A DNA stretch of 64,000 nt from Cellulophaga sp. Hel_I_12 (GCF_000799565.1 NZ_JUHB01000001.1:930001-994000); one strand, 5' to 3'; shown: positions 28,617 to 39,645, counted from the first letter of the stretch. Notes: generated from the sequence alone by a model not told the origin. Numbers and translations are program-made.

Positions 28617-29894
28617 CTAGCAAGCATTAAAAAGCGCTCTGCCACTCATTAGAGCATTTACTTTTTTCTTTACCCCTTCAATTAAGGCTTCATCTTCGGG
28701 ATTTGAAAGTACCTCATCAATAAAGTCTACAATGACCGCCATATCCGCTTCTTTTAAGCCTCTAGTGGTAATTGCAGCCGTTCCAAAACGAATTCCTGAG
28801 GTAACAAAAGGTGATTTATCATCAAAAGGCACCATGTTTTTATTTGCCGTTATATCAGCTTTTACCAAAACAGCTTCGGCTAATTTACCAGTAATATTTT
28901 TATTTCTTAAATCAATCAACATCATATGGTTATCAGTACCCCCTGATATGATTTGATAGTCTTTCTTCATAAAAGCCTTTGCCATAGCATCAGCATTCTT
29001 TTTTACTTGTAAAATATAGGTCAAATACTCATCGGTTAAGGCTTCGCCAAAAGCGATAGCTTTTGCGGCTATAATATGTTCTAAGGGGCCACCTTGATTA
29101 CCAGGAAAAACAGCTAAATCTAATAAAGCAGACATTTTACGCAGTGTTCCATTTTTTAAAGTAATCCCAAACGGGTTATCAAAATCTTCACCCATTAAGA
29201 TTAAACCTCCTCTTGGTCCTCTTAAGGTTTTATGTGTAGTCGTGGTTACAATATGACAATGTGGGATTGGATCGTTTAAAATTCCTTTGGCAATTAAACC
29301 TGATGGATGCGAAATATCACCTAGCAATAAAGCGCCTACACTATCTGCTATAGCTCTAAATCGCTTAAAATCCATATCCCTAGAATAGGCAGATGCACCA
29401 GCTATAATCATTTTTGGTTTTTCTTTCTCCGCTATTTCTTGAATTTTATCGTAATTTAAAACACCTGTCTCTTTTTCAACACCGTAAAACACAGGATTGT
29501 ATAATCTTCCTGAAAAATTTACCGGAGAACCGTGGGTTAAATGCCCACCGTGCGATAAGTCAAAGCCTAAAATGGTATCTCCTACCTGTAAACAAGCATG
29601 AAAAACCGATGCATTAGCCTGAGAACCTGAATGTGGTTGCACATTGGCATAGGCCGCACCAAACAACTCCTTTGCACGGTCTATCGCTATTTGCTCTACA
29701 ACATCTACAACTTCACACCCCCCATAATACCGCTTTCCAGGATAACCCTCAGCATATTTATTGGTCAAAACGGAACCCGCCGCTTCCATAACTTGAGCAC
29801 TTACAAAGTTCTCAGATGCAATAAGTTCTATTCCGTTAATTTGGCGCTGTTTTTCTTCAGCAATAAGTTCAAAAATTAGATTGTCGCGTTGCAT
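28617..29894 (-). CDS. glyA: Serine hydroxymethyltransferase
   Basis: GlyA, 425 residues; a PLP enzyme interconverting serine and glycine while loading one-carbon units on tetrahydrofolate, which also supplies the PanB reaction. Seen: [11 protein letters not shown], the [12 protein letters not shown] stretch, [15 protein letters not shown], the PLP lysine in [14 protein letters not shown], and [13 protein letters not shown] 29894 ([10 protein letters not shown]) is preferred; the open frame runs ten residues further. A TATTTTTG box lies 28 bases upstream on the minus strand. Divergent from fahA. Confidence 0.97.
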   Translation of the reverse strand: MQRDNLIFELIAEEKQRQINGIELIASENFVSAQVMEAAGSVLTNKYAEGYPGKRYYGGCEVVDVVEQIAIDRAKELFGAAYANVQPHSGSQANASVFHACLQVGDTILGFDLSHGGHLTHGSPVNFSGRLYNPVFYGVEKETGVLNYDKIQEIAEKEKPKMIIAGASAYSRDMDFKRFRAIADSVGALLLGDISHPSGLIAKGILNDPIPHCHIVTTTTHKTLRGPRGGLILMGEDFDNPFGITLKNGTLRKMSALLDLAVFPGNQGGPLEHIIAAKAIAFGEALTDEYLTYILQVKKNADAMAKAFMKKDYQIISGGTDNHMMLIDLRNKNITGKLAEAVLVKADITANKNMVPFDDKSPFVTSGIRFGTAAITTRGLKEADMAVIVDFIDEVLSNPEDEALIEGVKKKVNALMSGRALFNAC

Positions 29895-29921
29895 AATAAA
29901 ATAAACTGTTAAATTGAGATG

Positions 29922-29929
29922 CAAAAATA
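29922..29929 (-). promoter_or_regulatory. -7 box of glyA
   Basis: TATTTTTG on the minus strand, a perfect TAnnTTTG match, 28 bases before the glyA ATG. No TTG at the usual distance. Confidence 0.5.
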
Positions 29930-29961
29930 CGAATTGAAGGCTTTAAATTCATAGAAAATAA

Positions 29962-29969
29962 TATATTTG
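29962..29969 (+). promoter_or_regulatory. -7 box of fahA
   Basis: TATATTTG, a perfect -7 box, 38 bases before the fahA ATG. A TTG at 29934-29936 is 25 bases upstream, slightly too far for the consensus. Confidence 0.5.
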
Positions 29970-30007
29970 ATAGCAGAATTTATTAAATATCAATTAACAA
30001 TTGTCAT

Positions 30008-31303
30008 ATGCCCTTAAAAACTAATGATCCTAACAAGAAAACATGGATTCCAGTACCAATGGATTCTGATTTTCCAATTCAAAACATACCTTTTGGTGTT
30101 TTTTTGACTAGAGATGATATTATTACCATAGGAACAAGAATAGGAAATACTGCTATAGATCTTGGTGCGCTACATCAATTAGGTTATTTTGATGGTATAC
30201 CACTTACCGATGATATTTTTCTTCAAGATACTTTAAATGATTTTATATCTGATGGTAAAAAAACCTGGCGTTTGGTGCGCAACAGAATTTCTGAAATTTT
30301 CGATGTAAAAAACGATAGACTCCAAAATAATGAGGACCACAAAAAGATAGTATTATTTACCATGGCAGAAATAGAAATGCAATTACCCGTGCAAATTGGG
30401 GATTACACTGATTTCTATTCCAGTAAAGAGCATGCTACTAATGTAGGCACAATGTTTAGAGATCCAGATAATGCCCTATTACCAAATTGGCTTCATATTC
30501 CGGTGGGTTATCACGGTAGAAGCTCCTCCATTGTAACTAGCGGAACTCCAATTCGCAGACCTATGGGACAAACGATGCCTGCTGATGCTGATAAGCCTGT
30601 ATTTGGTCCTTCAAAATTAGTAGATTTTGAATTAGAAATGGCCTTTATCACTACAGATGCAAATGTCTTAGGAGAGCCTATTCCTGTTGATGAAGCTGAA
30701 GACTATATATTTGGAATGGTCCTGTTTAACGATTGGAGTGCACGTGATATTCAAAAATGGGAATATGTGCCTTTAGGACCATTTTTAGCGAAAAACTTTG
30801 CTTCATCCATATCGCCATGGATCGTAACTATGGATGCACTACAGCCATTTAAAATAGAAAGCACAGCACAAAATCCAGAGCCACTACCCTATTTACAGCA
30901 AAAAGAAAGAAAAACATACGATATTCAATTAGAAGTTGCCCTTGTTCCAGAAAATGGCGTATCAACGACACTGACAAAATCTAATTTTAAATACATGTAT
31001 TGGACTATGGCTCAGCAATTAGCGCACCATACCATTAATGGATGTAATGTAAATAGTGGTGACATGATGGGTAGCGGAACCATTTCTGGGCCCACGGCAG
31101 ATTCTTACGGCTCTATGCTTGAACTAAGCTGGGGAGGTAAAAACCCTGTAGCCTTAAATGATGGCACTACTCGTAAGTTTATTGAAGATAATGATACCAT
31201 AATTTTCAAAGGCTATTGCAAAAAAGATGGCGTTAGATTGGGTTTTGGAAAAATTTCAACAAAGCTACTTCCCGTCTATCAACCTAAAAAAAATAAGCAA
31301 TAA
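30008..31303 (+). CDS. fahA: Fumarylacetoacetase
   Basis: Fumarylacetoacetate hydrolase, 431 residues, full length. It splits fumarylacetoacetate to fumarate and acetoacetate in the last step of tyrosine/homogentisate breakdown. Seen: the N-terminal domain (FGVFLTRDDIITIGTRIGN), the active-site stretch QIGDYTDFYSSKEHATNVG (His/Asp), PVGYHGRSSSIV, metal-site DFELEMAFIT with two Glu, FNDWSARDIQKWEYVPLGPFLAKNF, and MMGSGTISGPTADSYGSMLELSW. Divergent from glyA with an easily recognised promoter. The other homogentisate genes are not in this window. Confidence 0.95.
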   Translation: MPLKTNDPNKKTWIPVPMDSDFPIQNIPFGVFLTRDDIITIGTRIGNTAIDLGALHQLGYFDGIPLTDDIFLQDTLNDFISDGKKTWRLVRNRISEIFDVKNDRLQNNEDHKKIVLFTMAEIEMQLPVQIGDYTDFYSSKEHATNVGTMFRDPDNALLPNWLHIPVGYHGRSSSIVTSGTPIRRPMGQTMPADADKPVFGPSKLVDFELEMAFITTDANVLGEPIPVDEAEDYIFGMVLFNDWSARDIQKWEYVPLGPFLAKNFASSISPWIVTMDALQPFKIESTAQNPEPLPYLQQKERKTYDIQLEVALVPENGVSTTLTKSNFKYMYWTMAQQLAHHTINGCNVNSGDMMGSGTISGPTADSYGSMLELSWGGKNPVALNDGTTRKFIEDNDTIIFKGYCKKDGVRLGFGKISTKLLPVYQPKKNKQ

Positions 31304-31403
31304 ATTCATTTTTAAATACTATTTAGAAGCGTAAAACGTTCTTTATACTTATTTATGGCACGGCTATTGAAAATAGCCTACTAAAACCAAAAATTAAATT
31401 CGT

Positions 31404-32588
31404 ATGAAAAAATTTTTACTCTCCACCGGTATATTGTTTTTTATAGCCTGTTCTGGCGTAAAAAAAACGCAAGAAGCATTGAATTCTGGCAATTATGAAA
31501 ATGCCATTTACAAAGCTTTAGATAATTTGGTAGAAAACAAAACTAAAAAAGGCAATCAACCTTATGTTTTGCTGCTTGAAGAAGCTTTTAAAAAAAATAC
31601 AGAACGTGAGTTAAAGGAAATTGCGTTTCTTCAAAAAAGTGGTAATCCTGCAGATTTTGAAGCTATTTATAATGGGTATTTGAGGTTAAAAACTATAGAA
31701 GAACGTATTAAACCACTTCTTCCGCTACCTATTCATGAAGAACAGCGCAATGCTAAATTTAAGTTTACAGACTACGATGCCAAAATAATTGTAGCAAAAA
31801 ATGAACTTTCTGATTATTTGTATGCAAATGCTATTGGTTTACTTTTAAATGCTTTAAACAAAAGTGATTATCGGAAATCATATAACGATTTAAAATATTT
31901 GGATGAGATCAATCCAAATTACAAAGATGTTCAAAATAAAATTCAAGAAGCCCATCAAAAAGGTTTAGATTATGTTCAGGTGCAACTTGTTAATGATACA
32001 GAACAAATAATTCCAACTAGACTGGAAGATGAATTATTAAATTTTAACACCTATGGTTTAAATAATTTATGGACGGAATACCACACCAATCCGCTTCAAA
32101 ATATTAACTATGATTATGAAATGAATGTGGTGTTTAAGAACATCAGTATTTCACCAGAGCAGGTAAAAGAAAGGCAAATAACCAAAGAAAAGCAGGTTGT
32201 AGACGGATTTACCTATGCGGTAGATACTAATGGAAATCAAGTAAAAGATAGTTTAGGCAACAAAATTAAGGTTGATAAATTTAAAACTATTAAAGCAGAT
32301 TACTATCAGTTCACACAATTTAAGGCCGTTCAAGTTGCTGGTATCGTTAGTTTTAATGATTTAAAAACCCAGCAGCAAATAAATTCATACCCACTGGCAA
32401 GCGAATTTGTTTTTGAACATATTTACGCTAAATATGACGGTGATAAACTGGCATTAGACAACGACTTAATTTCGTTTTTGGGTTTAGCGGCAGTTCCATT
32501 CCCGAGCAATGAGACTATGGTTTATGATGCTGGAGAGGATTTAAAAGCACGACTAAAAAGTATTGTTTCACGACAACAGTTTAGGTAA
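31404..32588 (+). CDS. Conserved lipoprotein, helical N-terminus, unknown
   Basis: A 394-residue lipoprotein (MKKFLLSTGILFFIACS, lipobox FIAC). The N-terminal half (about 25-200) has short TPR-like helix pairs (EALNSGNYENAIYKALDNL, YANAIGLLLNALNKSDYRKSYNDLKYL); the second half is beta-rich with a repeated-looking loop (DGFTYAVDTNGNQVKDSLGNKIK). It resembles an uncharacterised Flavobacteriia lipoprotein group. Probably in the periplasm or outer membrane. Ends at a strong terminator. Confidence 0.75.
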   Translation: MKKFLLSTGILFFIACSGVKKTQEALNSGNYENAIYKALDNLVENKTKKGNQPYVLLLEEAFKKNTERELKEIAFLQKSGNPADFEAIYNGYLRLKTIEERIKPLLPLPIHEEQRNAKFKFTDYDAKIIVAKNELSDYLYANAIGLLLNALNKSDYRKSYNDLKYLDEINPNYKDVQNKIQEAHQKGLDYVQVQLVNDTEQIIPTRLEDELLNFNTYGLNNLWTEYHTNPLQNINYDYEMNVVFKNISISPEQVKERQITKEKQVVDGFTYAVDTNGNQVKDSLGNKIKVDKFKTIKADYYQFTQFKAVQVAGIVSFNDLKTQQQINSYPLASEFVFEHIYAKYDGDKLALDNDLISFLGLAAVPFPSNETMVYDAGEDLKARLKSIVSRQQFR

Positions 32589-32601
32589 AAAATACCCTAA
32601 T

Positions 32602-32640
32602 AAAAAAGCCTTCAAAGATCTAATTTTTGAAGGCTTTTTT
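32602..32640 (+). terminator. Rho-independent terminator
   Basis: AAAAAAGCCTTCAAA / TTTTGAAGGCTTTTTT hairpin followed by Ts, 14 bases after the lipoprotein stop. Confidence 0.9.
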
Positions 32641-32737
32641 AATACTACTATTCAAAGTTAAGTGCTTAAATGAGTAAAGAATACACACTCAAAATTAATA
32701 AAACGCCATTCCCAGGCTTAATGTGTGTCATACTTTT

Positions 32738-33133
32738 TTATATAAACGTCGCTACCTGAACCTCGTTGATTTCGCCATGAGATGCATGAGCTACAGCAGT
32801 GCCATTTTTTATAACTAATAATTGTGGTGATTGATGTATCACTTGAAATTTCCGTCCAACTTCGTTGGAAACTTCTCGGTAGCTGTGTAAGTCTAAATAA
32901 TACAAATCTGCTTGGTCTTTGCTTAAATCATAGGTCTGCTTAAACGTATTCATTACCATTCTACTAATACCGCAAGTAGTAGAATGCTTAAATATAAATT
33001 GAGGTTTTCCATTCGATTTTTTTCCTACTTCTTCTAATTGATCTAAGGAAGTTAGCGCAATCCAAGGTAAAGCTGCTATTTCTTTTTTCTCATCTGAATT
33101 TTTTCCACCAAAGAAACTATTAAATAATCCCAT
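32738..33133 (-). CDS. ytxJ: Bacillithiol-system redox protein YtxJ
   Basis: A 131-residue thioredoxin-like protein of the YtxJ family (monothiol bacilliredoxin type). It opens MGLFNSFFGG, then PWIALTSLDQLEEV, the active-site segment KHSTTCGISR with a single Cys at residue 54, and the cis-Pro segment HQSPQLLVIKNG. YtxJ-type proteins are thought to reduce bacillithiol-protein disulfides; bacillithiol is made by many Flavobacteriia. The N-terminal GLFNSFFGG run is short and not a signal. Single gene, divergent from clpB. Confidence 0.9.
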   Translation of the reverse strand: MGLFNSFFGGKNSDEKKEIAALPWIALTSLDQLEEVGKKSNGKPQFIFKHSTTCGISRMVMNTFKQTYDLSKDQADLYYLDLHSYREVSNEVGRKFQVIHQSPQLLVIKNGTAVAHASHGEINEVQVATFI

Positions 33134-33298
33134 AATTTTTTATTTTTTAGCTAAGTCGCACTCTTACAAATACCTTACAGACTGCCGTAATGTCTTGCTA
33201 GTCCTGCATTTTCATGCCAAAATGACAATTATTATCTATTGGTAAGATTATTGACTTCCTCTTATCAAAAGTAATCAATAACGGAAAAATAGACCTAT

Positions 33299-35896
33299 AT
33301 GAACATCAATAATTTCACTATAAAATCGCAAGAGGCTGTTCAGCTTGCGCAGCAGATTGCCCAAGAAATCGGACATCAGCAAATTGAAAATGAACACTTA
33401 TTTAAGGCCATTACTCAGGTTGATGAAAATGTTACGCCTTTTATCCTTAAAAAACTAAATGTAAATACCACATTACTTACTGAAATAGTTAGTAAAGAAT
33501 TAGCAAGTTTCTCGAAAGTTACAGGTGGTGAATTAAGTTTTTCAAGAGAAGCTGGCAAAACATTGAATGAGGCGAGTATTATCGCCAAAAAAATGGAAGA
33601 TGAATATGTTTCCATCGAACATCTTTTATTGGCTATATTTAATTCTAAAAGTAAAATTTCTCAAATTTTAAAAGATCAAGGGGTTACAGAGAAAGATTTT
33701 AAGCTGGCCATTGAAGAGCTGCGTAAAGGCGGTAAAGTAACCTCTCAAAGTGCAGAGGATACCTACAATTCATTAAACAAATACGCCAAAAATTTAAACG
33801 AAATGGCTGATCAGGGCAAACTAGACCCTGTTATCGGTCGTGATGAAGAAATTCGACGTGTTTTACAAATCTTAACCCGAAGAACTAAAAATAACCCTAT
33901 GTTGGTAGGTGAGCCAGGAGTTGGTAAAACGGCAATCGCTGAGGGTTTGGCGCACAGAATTGTGCAAGGTGATGTACCTGAAAACCTAAAAGATAAAATA
34001 ATTTATTCTTTAGATATGGGTGCCCTAATTGCAGGTGCTAAATACAAGGGAGAATTCGAAGAAAGGCTTAAAGCAGTTATCAAAGAAGTGACCACTTCGG
34101 ACGGAAACATTGTACTTTTTATAGACGAAATTCATACTTTGGTTGGTGCCGGAGGCGGCCAAGGGGCTATGGATGCAGCTAATATTTTAAAACCTGCTTT
34201 AGCACGCGGGGAACTGCGGGCTATTGGTGCAACCACGCTCGATGAATATCAAAAATATTTTGAAAAAGACAAAGCCTTAGAGCGTAGGTTTCAGAAAATT
34301 ATTGTCGATGAACCTGATACCGAAAGTGCTATATCTATCTTAAGAGGAATTAAAGACAAATACGAAGCACATCATAAAGTACGCATAAAAGATGAGGCTG
34401 TAATTTCGGCTGTAGAATTATCACAGCGTTATATTACGAATCGATTTTTACCCGATAAGGCTATTGACTTAATCGATGAAGCAGCAGCAAAACTTAGAAT
34501 GGAGATTAATTCTAAACCTGAAGCACTTGATGTCTTAGACCGTAAAGTAATGCAGCTAGAAATTGAGGTTGAAGCTATTAAACGTGAAAATGACCATACA
34601 AAACTAAAATCGCTAAATCTAGACCTCGCCAATTTAAAAGAAGAGCGAAATGAGATTTTTGCCAAGTGGGAAAGTGAAAAAACGGTGGTCGACGATATTC
34701 AAAAAACAAAGCAAGATATCGAAGACTATAAATTAGAAGCTGAACGTGCCGAACGAAATGGCGATTATGGCAAGGTTGCTGAATTACGCTATGGCAAAAT
34801 TAAAGACGCACAAGAGAAACTAGAAAAGTTGCAAATTACTCTAGACGTACAGCAGGAAGGCGACACGATGATAAAAGAAGAGGTGACTAGTGAAGACATT
34901 GCACAAGTAGTCGCTAAATGGACAGGAATTCCGGTGACTAAAATGTTGCAAAGTGAACGTGAAAAGTTATTACAACTCGAAGATGTATTGCACAAGCGTG
35001 TCGTAGGTCAAGAAGAAGCTATTCAGGCAGTTTCTGACGCTATTCGAAGAAGTAGAGCTGGCTTACAAGACACAAAACGCCCTATTGGATCCTTTTTATT
35101 TTTAGGAACTACAGGCGTCGGTAAAACAGAGCTGGCGAAAACATTAGCAAGTTATTTGTTTGACGACGAAAATGCCATGACCCGAATTGACATGAGTGAA
35201 TACCAAGAACGCCACTCCGTGAGTAGATTGGTAGGAGCACCTCCAGGATATGTGGGCTATGATGAGGGAGGGCAACTTACCGAAGCCGTTCGAAGAAGAC
35301 CTTATTCCGTAGTGCTTTTAGACGAAATTGAAAAAGCACATCCTGATACTTTTAATGTTTTATTACAAGTATTAGATGAAGGTAGATTAACGGATAACAA
35401 AGGAAGGGTAGCCGATTTCAAAAACACCATTATCATAATGACGAGTAATATGGGAAGCCATATTATTCAAGAGAAGTTCGAATCGAATGATGACATCTAT
35501 AGCGCTACAGAAGCAGCTCGTGTTGAAGTCTTAGGTTTGTTACGCAAAACCATACGTCCTGAATTCTTAAATAGAATCGATGATATCATCATGTTTACAC
35601 CTTTGAATAAAAAAGACATTAGAAAAATTGTAGGTTTACAACTAGAGCAATTAAAAATAATGTTAGCCCAACAAAATATTACTATTGATGCAACCGATGA
35701 CGCCATCACTTATTTAGCAGAAAAAGGATACGATCCTCAATACGGAGCTAGACCCATAAAAAGAGTTATTCAGAAAGAAGTGCTAAACATGCTTTCTAAG
35801 GAACTTTTAAGCGGTAAAATATCGGCAGACAGTATTGTTTTAATAGATTCATTTAATGATGAATTGGTATTCAGAAATCAGACTGAAATAGCATAA
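33299..35896 (+). CDS. clpB: ATP-dependent disaggregase ClpB
   Basis: ClpB, 865 residues, normal length. With DnaK it rescues aggregated proteins after heat or other stress. Layout: N domain (1-145, two Clp_N repeats), first AAA+ (Walker A GEPGVGKT near residue 203, Walker [15 protein letters not shown]), the coiled-coil M domain (about 400-520, [22 protein letters not shown]), second AAA+ (GTTGVGKT near 605, [13 protein letters not shown]), C-terminal ClpB_D2 small domain. No CIRCE-like or other heat-shock operator was recognised in the 165-base upstream gap. Confidence 0.97.
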   Translation: MNINNFTIKSQEAVQLAQQIAQEIGHQQIENEHLFKAITQVDENVTPFILKKLNVNTTLLTEIVSKELASFSKVTGGELSFSREAGKTLNEASIIAKKMEDEYVSIEHLLLAIFNSKSKISQILKDQGVTEKDFKLAIEELRKGGKVTSQSAEDTYNSLNKYAKNLNEMADQGKLDPVIGRDEEIRRVLQILTRRTKNNPMLVGEPGVGKTAIAEGLAHRIVQGDVPENLKDKIIYSLDMGALIAGAKYKGEFEERLKAVIKEVTTSDGNIVLFIDEIHTLVGAGGGQGAMDAANILKPALARGELRAIGATTLDEYQKYFEKDKALERRFQKIIVDEPDTESAISILRGIKDKYEAHHKVRIKDEAVISAVELSQRYITNRFLPDKAIDLIDEAAAKLRMEINSKPEALDVLDRKVMQLEIEVEAIKRENDHTKLKSLNLDLANLKEERNEIFAKWESEKTVVDDIQKTKQDIEDYKLEAERAERNGDYGKVAELRYGKIKDAQEKLEKLQITLDVQQEGDTMIKEEVTSEDIAQVVAKWTGIPVTKMLQSEREKLLQLEDVLHKRVVGQEEAIQAVSDAIRRSRAGLQDTKRPIGSFLFLGTTGVGKTELAKTLASYLFDDENAMTRIDMSEYQERHSVSRLVGAPPGYVGYDEGGQLTEAVRRRPYSVVLLDEIEKAHPDTFNVLLQVLDEGRLTDNKGRVADFKNTIIIMTSNMGSHIIQEKFESNDDIYSATEAARVEVLGLLRKTIRPEFLNRIDDIIMFTPLNKKDIRKIVGLQLEQLKIMLAQQNITIDATDDAITYLAEKGYDPQYGARPIKRVIQKEVLNMLSKELLSGKISADSIVLIDSFNDELVFRNQTEIA

Positions 35897-35920
35897 GAAG
35901 GTATTGCTCGAAGACTACTA

Positions 35921-35963
35921 TAATCATCCTTTTGAAAATTTTCGAAAGGATGATTATCTTTTT
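35921..35963 (+). terminator. Terminator after clpB
   Basis: TAATCATCCTTT / AAAGGATGATTA 12-bp stem, then TCTTTTTAT. Confidence 0.85.
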
Positions 35964-36025
35964 ATACACTTTCTTATACCGCACAGTATAATAATTTTTT
36001 ATATTCGTAGAAAATTATTGCTCCT

Positions 36026-36622
36026 ATGACAACAAAGGCTGAAAAAACTACCGCATTTATCATTCGTACTGTAGCACCCATATTTAATAAATTAGGATAT
36101 GTTGGTACAAGCATGAGCGATTTAACTGAAGCTACTGGATTAACCAAGGGTGCATTATACGGTAACTTTGAAAATAAAGAAGCTTTAGCCTTAGCAGCGT
36201 TTGAGTTTAATAGCAAAAGACTCTTAGCGGCCTTAGAAGAAAGACTAGCTATTCAAGGTAGTTCGCTAGAAAAGTTGTTTAATTTGACTAATTTTTATAG
36301 GCATTATAATGAATTTACAGAAGCTATGGGAGGGTGTCCTGTCCTAAATGTTGGTGTAGATGCAAAAAATAATAATGCCATATTACTATCCGCAGCAAAA
36401 GAAACTATTAAAATTATTGAAGGTAAAATTGCTTTAGTCCTTGAAAACGGCGTTAACAACAATGAAATTAAATTACCTGTTGCCCCTTTACAATTTGCCA
36501 AACAGATGTACACCATGATTCAGGGTGCGGTAAGTATGGCAACCATCACGGATGATCACAAATACCTTTTAAACACCATTACCTACTTAGAACATTTAAT
36601 TAAATACGAAATTAAAAAGTAA
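36026..36622 (+). CDS. TetR/AcrR family transcriptional regulator
   Basis: A 198-residue TetR-type repressor. The N-terminal helix-turn-helix is clear: TTAFIIRTVAPIFNKLGYVGTSMSDLTEATGLTKGALYGNFENKEALALAAFEF (residues about 8-60; shown in part as GLTKGALYGNF). The C-terminal ligand domain is like the YcdC/QacR-type C-terminal group with AMGGCPVLNVGVDA, a Cys that could sense thiol stress, though this is inference. No target operon is adjacent: clpB is upstream and tkt converges, so it may act elsewhere or on itself. Confidence 0.88.
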   Translation: MTTKAEKTTAFIIRTVAPIFNKLGYVGTSMSDLTEATGLTKGALYGNFENKEALALAAFEFNSKRLLAALEERLAIQGSSLEKLFNLTNFYRHYNEFTEAMGGCPVLNVGVDAKNNNAILLSAAKETIKIIEGKIALVLENGVNNNEIKLPVAPLQFAKQMYTMIQGAVSMATITDDHKYLLNTITYLEHLIKYEIKK

Positions 36623-36667
36623 AGCTTTTTCAGAGGCTGAAACTAAGACGCTTTGTTCTTTATCATT

Positions 36668-36702
36668 AAAAAAGGGTCTAGTATACTACTAGACCCTTTT
36701 TT
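36668..36702. terminator. Bidirectional terminator between the TetR gene and tkt
   Basis: AAAAAAGGGTCTAGTA / TACTAGACCCTTTTTT, nearly perfect hairpin with a 3-base loop, T and A tracts on both sides. Confidence 0.92.
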
Positions 36703-36729
36703 AATAATTAGAAGTAAACTTAAAGCCGT

Positions 36730-38763
36730 TTACTTTCCTAAAAAATCAACAATTTGATCGTATACTTTTTCACCTGTAAAACCGAATTTATCGTCTAAAA
36801 CAGTTGCTGGTGCAGAATAACCAAAGTGCTCCAAACCAAATACTTTTCCATTTGGCCCAGCTAAAGCTTCTAAGTTTATGGGCAAACCTGCCGTAAGTCC
36901 AAAAACGGGCTTATCTTTTAAGATAACACTATCTTGATATGCTTTGGACTGATTTCTAAATAAACCTTCCGACATCACAGAAGCGATATTCACTTTTAAT
37001 CCTTTTTTATCTAACAATAATTTAGAAGCTTCTATTAAGGTTGCTACTTCTGATCCGTTAGCTAATAAGGTAATGTCAGCATTAGCTGTTTTTTGAACTA
37101 AATAACCTCCTTTTTCAGCGGCTAGGGCATCTTGATATCTTGAAGTTCCCGTTGCTGGGATATCTTTAATGCCTTGTCTAGAAAGGATTAAACCCGAAGG
37201 GACTGTATTATTTTCTAAAAGCATTTTCCAACCTACTACGGTTTCAGCAGAATCTGCAGGGCGTAGGGCTACAAAACTAGAATTACCACTGTGATTTTTT
37301 AGCTTTTCTAGCAAGCGGATTTGTGCTTCTTGCTCTACGGGTTGGTGAGTGGGACCATCTTCCCCTACTCTAAAGGCATCATGGGTCCAAACAAACTTAA
37401 CAGGCAATTCTTGTATGGCACTTAAACGTATCGCTGGTTTCATGTAATCTGAAAACACAAAAAAGGTGGCTACAACCGGAATAACTCCGCCGTGTAACGC
37501 AATTCCGTTAGCGATGGCTGCCATGGTAAGTTCTGCTACCCCTGATTGTAAAAACGATCCTGTAAAATCTCCCTTTTGTAAAGAATGTGTTTTATTTAGA
37601 AACCCATCTGTTTTATCGCTATTGGATAAATCCGCTGAAGAAACAATCATGTTTTCTACCTTTCCTGCAAGGTAGCCCAATACATTAGCAGAGGCTGCCC
37701 TTGTGGCTAGTCCTGCCTTATAATCTATACTTTCAAAATCTAATTCTGGTAGTTTGCCGGCTAAAAAATTATCAAGTTTGGTAGCTAAGGCCTCATTTTC
37801 TTTTCGCCATGCTGCTATCTCTTGCTTTTTTTCTTGAGCATCTTGTATTTTTTTCTTGATGATATCTTTATATACCTTAGCAACATCCTCATAAATTGCA
37901 AATTCATCTTTAGGATTAGCCCCTAAATTCTCTAATGTTTTAACGAAATCGGCTCCTGTATCCCCAATTGGTTTACCGTGTAATTCCGTATGCCCTTCAT
38001 ACATTTCACCCGTAGCGGTAACACAACCTTTACCCATAATGGTTTTGCCAATAATTAAAGTTGGTTTGTCAGTTTCGGCATTAGCCTCTTTTAGCGCTTT
38101 TCTAATTTCTTCGTGATTATGCCCATCAATGGTCACTACTTTCCATCCCCAAGCCTTATACTTCATGGCCGTATCTTCCGAAGTAACTTCGTCTGTTTTT
38201 GTTGACAATTGTACGTCGTTAGAATCAAAAAACATAATAAAGTTGCTTAATCCTAAATGACCAGCAATTCTACCTGCCCCTTGTGATATTTCTTCTTGCA
38301 CACCACCATCAGAAATAAAACCATACACTTTATGGTTCATCCAATTTCCAAATCGAGCTTGTAAAAATTTGGCAGCAATAGCAGCACCAACACCCATAGT
38401 ATGCCCTTGACCTAAAGGCCCTGAGGTATTTTCCACACCTCTATTTACATCAACTTCTGGGTGGCCTGGTGTTACAGATCCCCATTGTCTAAAGTTTTGA
38501 AGGTCACTTTTTGAATAATTTCCTAATAAATTATATTGCGCATACATTAACGGCGATAAATGCCCTGCATCCATAAAAAAACGATCCCGAAAAGGCCATC
38601 TCATATCCGAAGGGTCGTACTTAAAAAACTCTGAATATAAAATATGCATATAGTCTGCTCCTCCCATTGGTCCACCTGGATGTCCTGAATTTGCTTTTTC
38701 AACCATCGATATGGCTAATGCTCTTATATTGTCTGCGGCTAACTGATCTATCTTTTTATTCAT
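36730..38763 (-). CDS. tkt: Transketolase
   Basis: Transketolase, 677 residues, complete: thiamine-pyrophosphate enzyme of the pentose phosphate pathway, cytoplasmic. Seen: MVEKANSGHPGGPMGGADY, HLSPLMYAQ, GPLGQGHTMGVGAA, the TPP/Mg motif region FISDGGVQEEISQGAGRIAG ... FDSNDVQL, TIDGHNHEEI, and the pyrimidine domain DLSNSDKT ... GVAELTMAAIANGIALHGG and THDAFRVGEDGPTHQPVE. One chain carries all three domains (not the split form). It complements the short transaldolase at 18.2 kb. Confidence 0.97.
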   Translation of the reverse strand: MNKKIDQLAADNIRALAISMVEKANSGHPGGPMGGADYMHILYSEFFKYDPSDMRWPFRDRFFMDAGHLSPLMYAQYNLLGNYSKSDLQNFRQWGSVTPGHPEVDVNRGVENTSGPLGQGHTMGVGAAIAAKFLQARFGNWMNHKVYGFISDGGVQEEISQGAGRIAGHLGLSNFIMFFDSNDVQLSTKTDEVTSEDTAMKYKAWGWKVVTIDGHNHEEIRKALKEANAETDKPTLIIGKTIMGKGCVTATGEMYEGHTELHGKPIGDTGADFVKTLENLGANPKDEFAIYEDVAKVYKDIIKKKIQDAQEKKQEIAAWRKENEALATKLDNFLAGKLPELDFESIDYKAGLATRAASANVLGYLAGKVENMIVSSADLSNSDKTDGFLNKTHSLQKGDFTGSFLQSGVAELTMAAIANGIALHGGVIPVVATFFVFSDYMKPAIRLSAIQELPVKFVWTHDAFRVGEDGPTHQPVEQEAQIRLLEKLKNHSGNSSFVALRPADSAETVVGWKMLLENNTVPSGLILSRQGIKDIPATGTSRYQDALAAEKGGYLVQKTANADITLLANGSEVATLIEASKLLLDKKGLKVNIASVMSEGLFRNQSKAYQDSVILKDKPVFGLTAGLPINLEALAGPNGKVFGLEHFGYSAPATVLDDKFGFTGEKVYDQIVDFLGK

Positions 38764-39108
38764 AGGTGTGCTGTTTTCTGCTTTAAATTAAACGGTTTTT
38801 AAGAGAGGATTACCTTTTGTAATTACAAGCTGCAAGATAAAAACCTTTATCACTATCTGCAACCTATTGTATCGCATTAAAATGATTATTTACTAACATT
38901 ATGAGCTAAAGACTAAAACCTTTTAAATTTACATTCTAGGTTTTATTTCGTCAAGCGACAATTGTTTGTTCAATATTAAACCAAAATTCTATAAAAAAAT
39001 ACTATTTTAGTTCAATGTAAGTTCTTAAGTAGTAGAAAAACAATTTAAAACTAAAGCATAATTGACCATCAAGTTAACAACTTTGATTAAAAAATTAAAA
39101 AACCAGAG
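38764..39108. other. 345-base divergent intergenic region
   Basis: Holds the promoters of tkt (minus) and the phosphatase lipoprotein gene (plus). No ORF was recognised. It contains AAAACCT (38915-38921) and AGGTTTT (38938-38944), a 7-bp stem with a 16-base loop that resembles, but is not identical to, the stem of the 39-bp repeats at 23.5 and 27.5 kb. No perfect -7 box seen. Confidence 0.5.
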
Positions 39109-39645
39109 ATGAAAAAAATTCAACTTTTTATTGTAACGATACTAACACTTTTTTTAGGCAGTTGTAAGGAAGATAATGCATCAGTTGCTGAAGCTGAAAA
39201 TATAGATCCTGTTATTTCTACTTTTTATTTTATCCGGCATGCTGAAAAAGACCGAAGTAATCCCGAAAATTTAGATCCTGAATTAAATCAAGAAGGACTT
39301 GGTAGAGCTATTCGATGGGAACGAATCTTTAGTGAAATTCCCCTAACAACTATTTATAGTACGGATTACGAACGAACTAAAATGACTGCCGCACCTACGG
39401 CGATCAGCAAAGATTTAATAGTAAATACCTACAATCCTAATGCCATAGATATTCAAGAATTTAAAGACGCTAATCTCGGTGCGAATGTTTTAGTTGTGGG
39501 CCACAGCAATACCACTCCTGCCTTTGTGAATAAAATGATAGATGAAAATAAATATGCTGATATGGATGATTACGACAATAGCAGTCTTTTTATTGTACGT
39601 ATTATTGATGGGAAAGCTACCGATATACGTTTAAAAATGGATTAA
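39109..39645 (+). CDS. Histidine phosphatase family lipoprotein (SixA-like)
   Basis: A 178-residue lipoprotein (lipobox FLGSC) of the histidine phosphatase superfamily. The phosphate pocket is present: FIRHAEKD near residue 42 (catalytic His with Arg), STDYERTKMTA, and VVGHSNTTP near residue 131 (second His). Small members of this group act as phosphohistidine or phosphomonoester phosphatases; being exported, this one is more likely a periplasmic phosphatase. Its stop codon overlaps the convergent gene's stop: TTAA at 39642-39645 ends both. Confidence 0.88.
   Translation: MKKIQLFIVTILTLFLGSCKEDNASVAEAENIDPVISTFYFIRHAEKDRSNPENLDPELNQEGLGRAIRWERIFSEIPLTTIYSTDYERTKMTAAPTAISKDLIVNTYNPNAIDIQEFKDANLGANVLVVGHSNTTPAFVNKMIDENKYADMDDYDNSSLFIVRIIDGKATDIRLKMD

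Noticed and set aside
39642..39645. Four-base overlap of the stop codons of convergent genes
   Set aside because: Common in compact genomes; both proteins end normally, so not treated as a finding.
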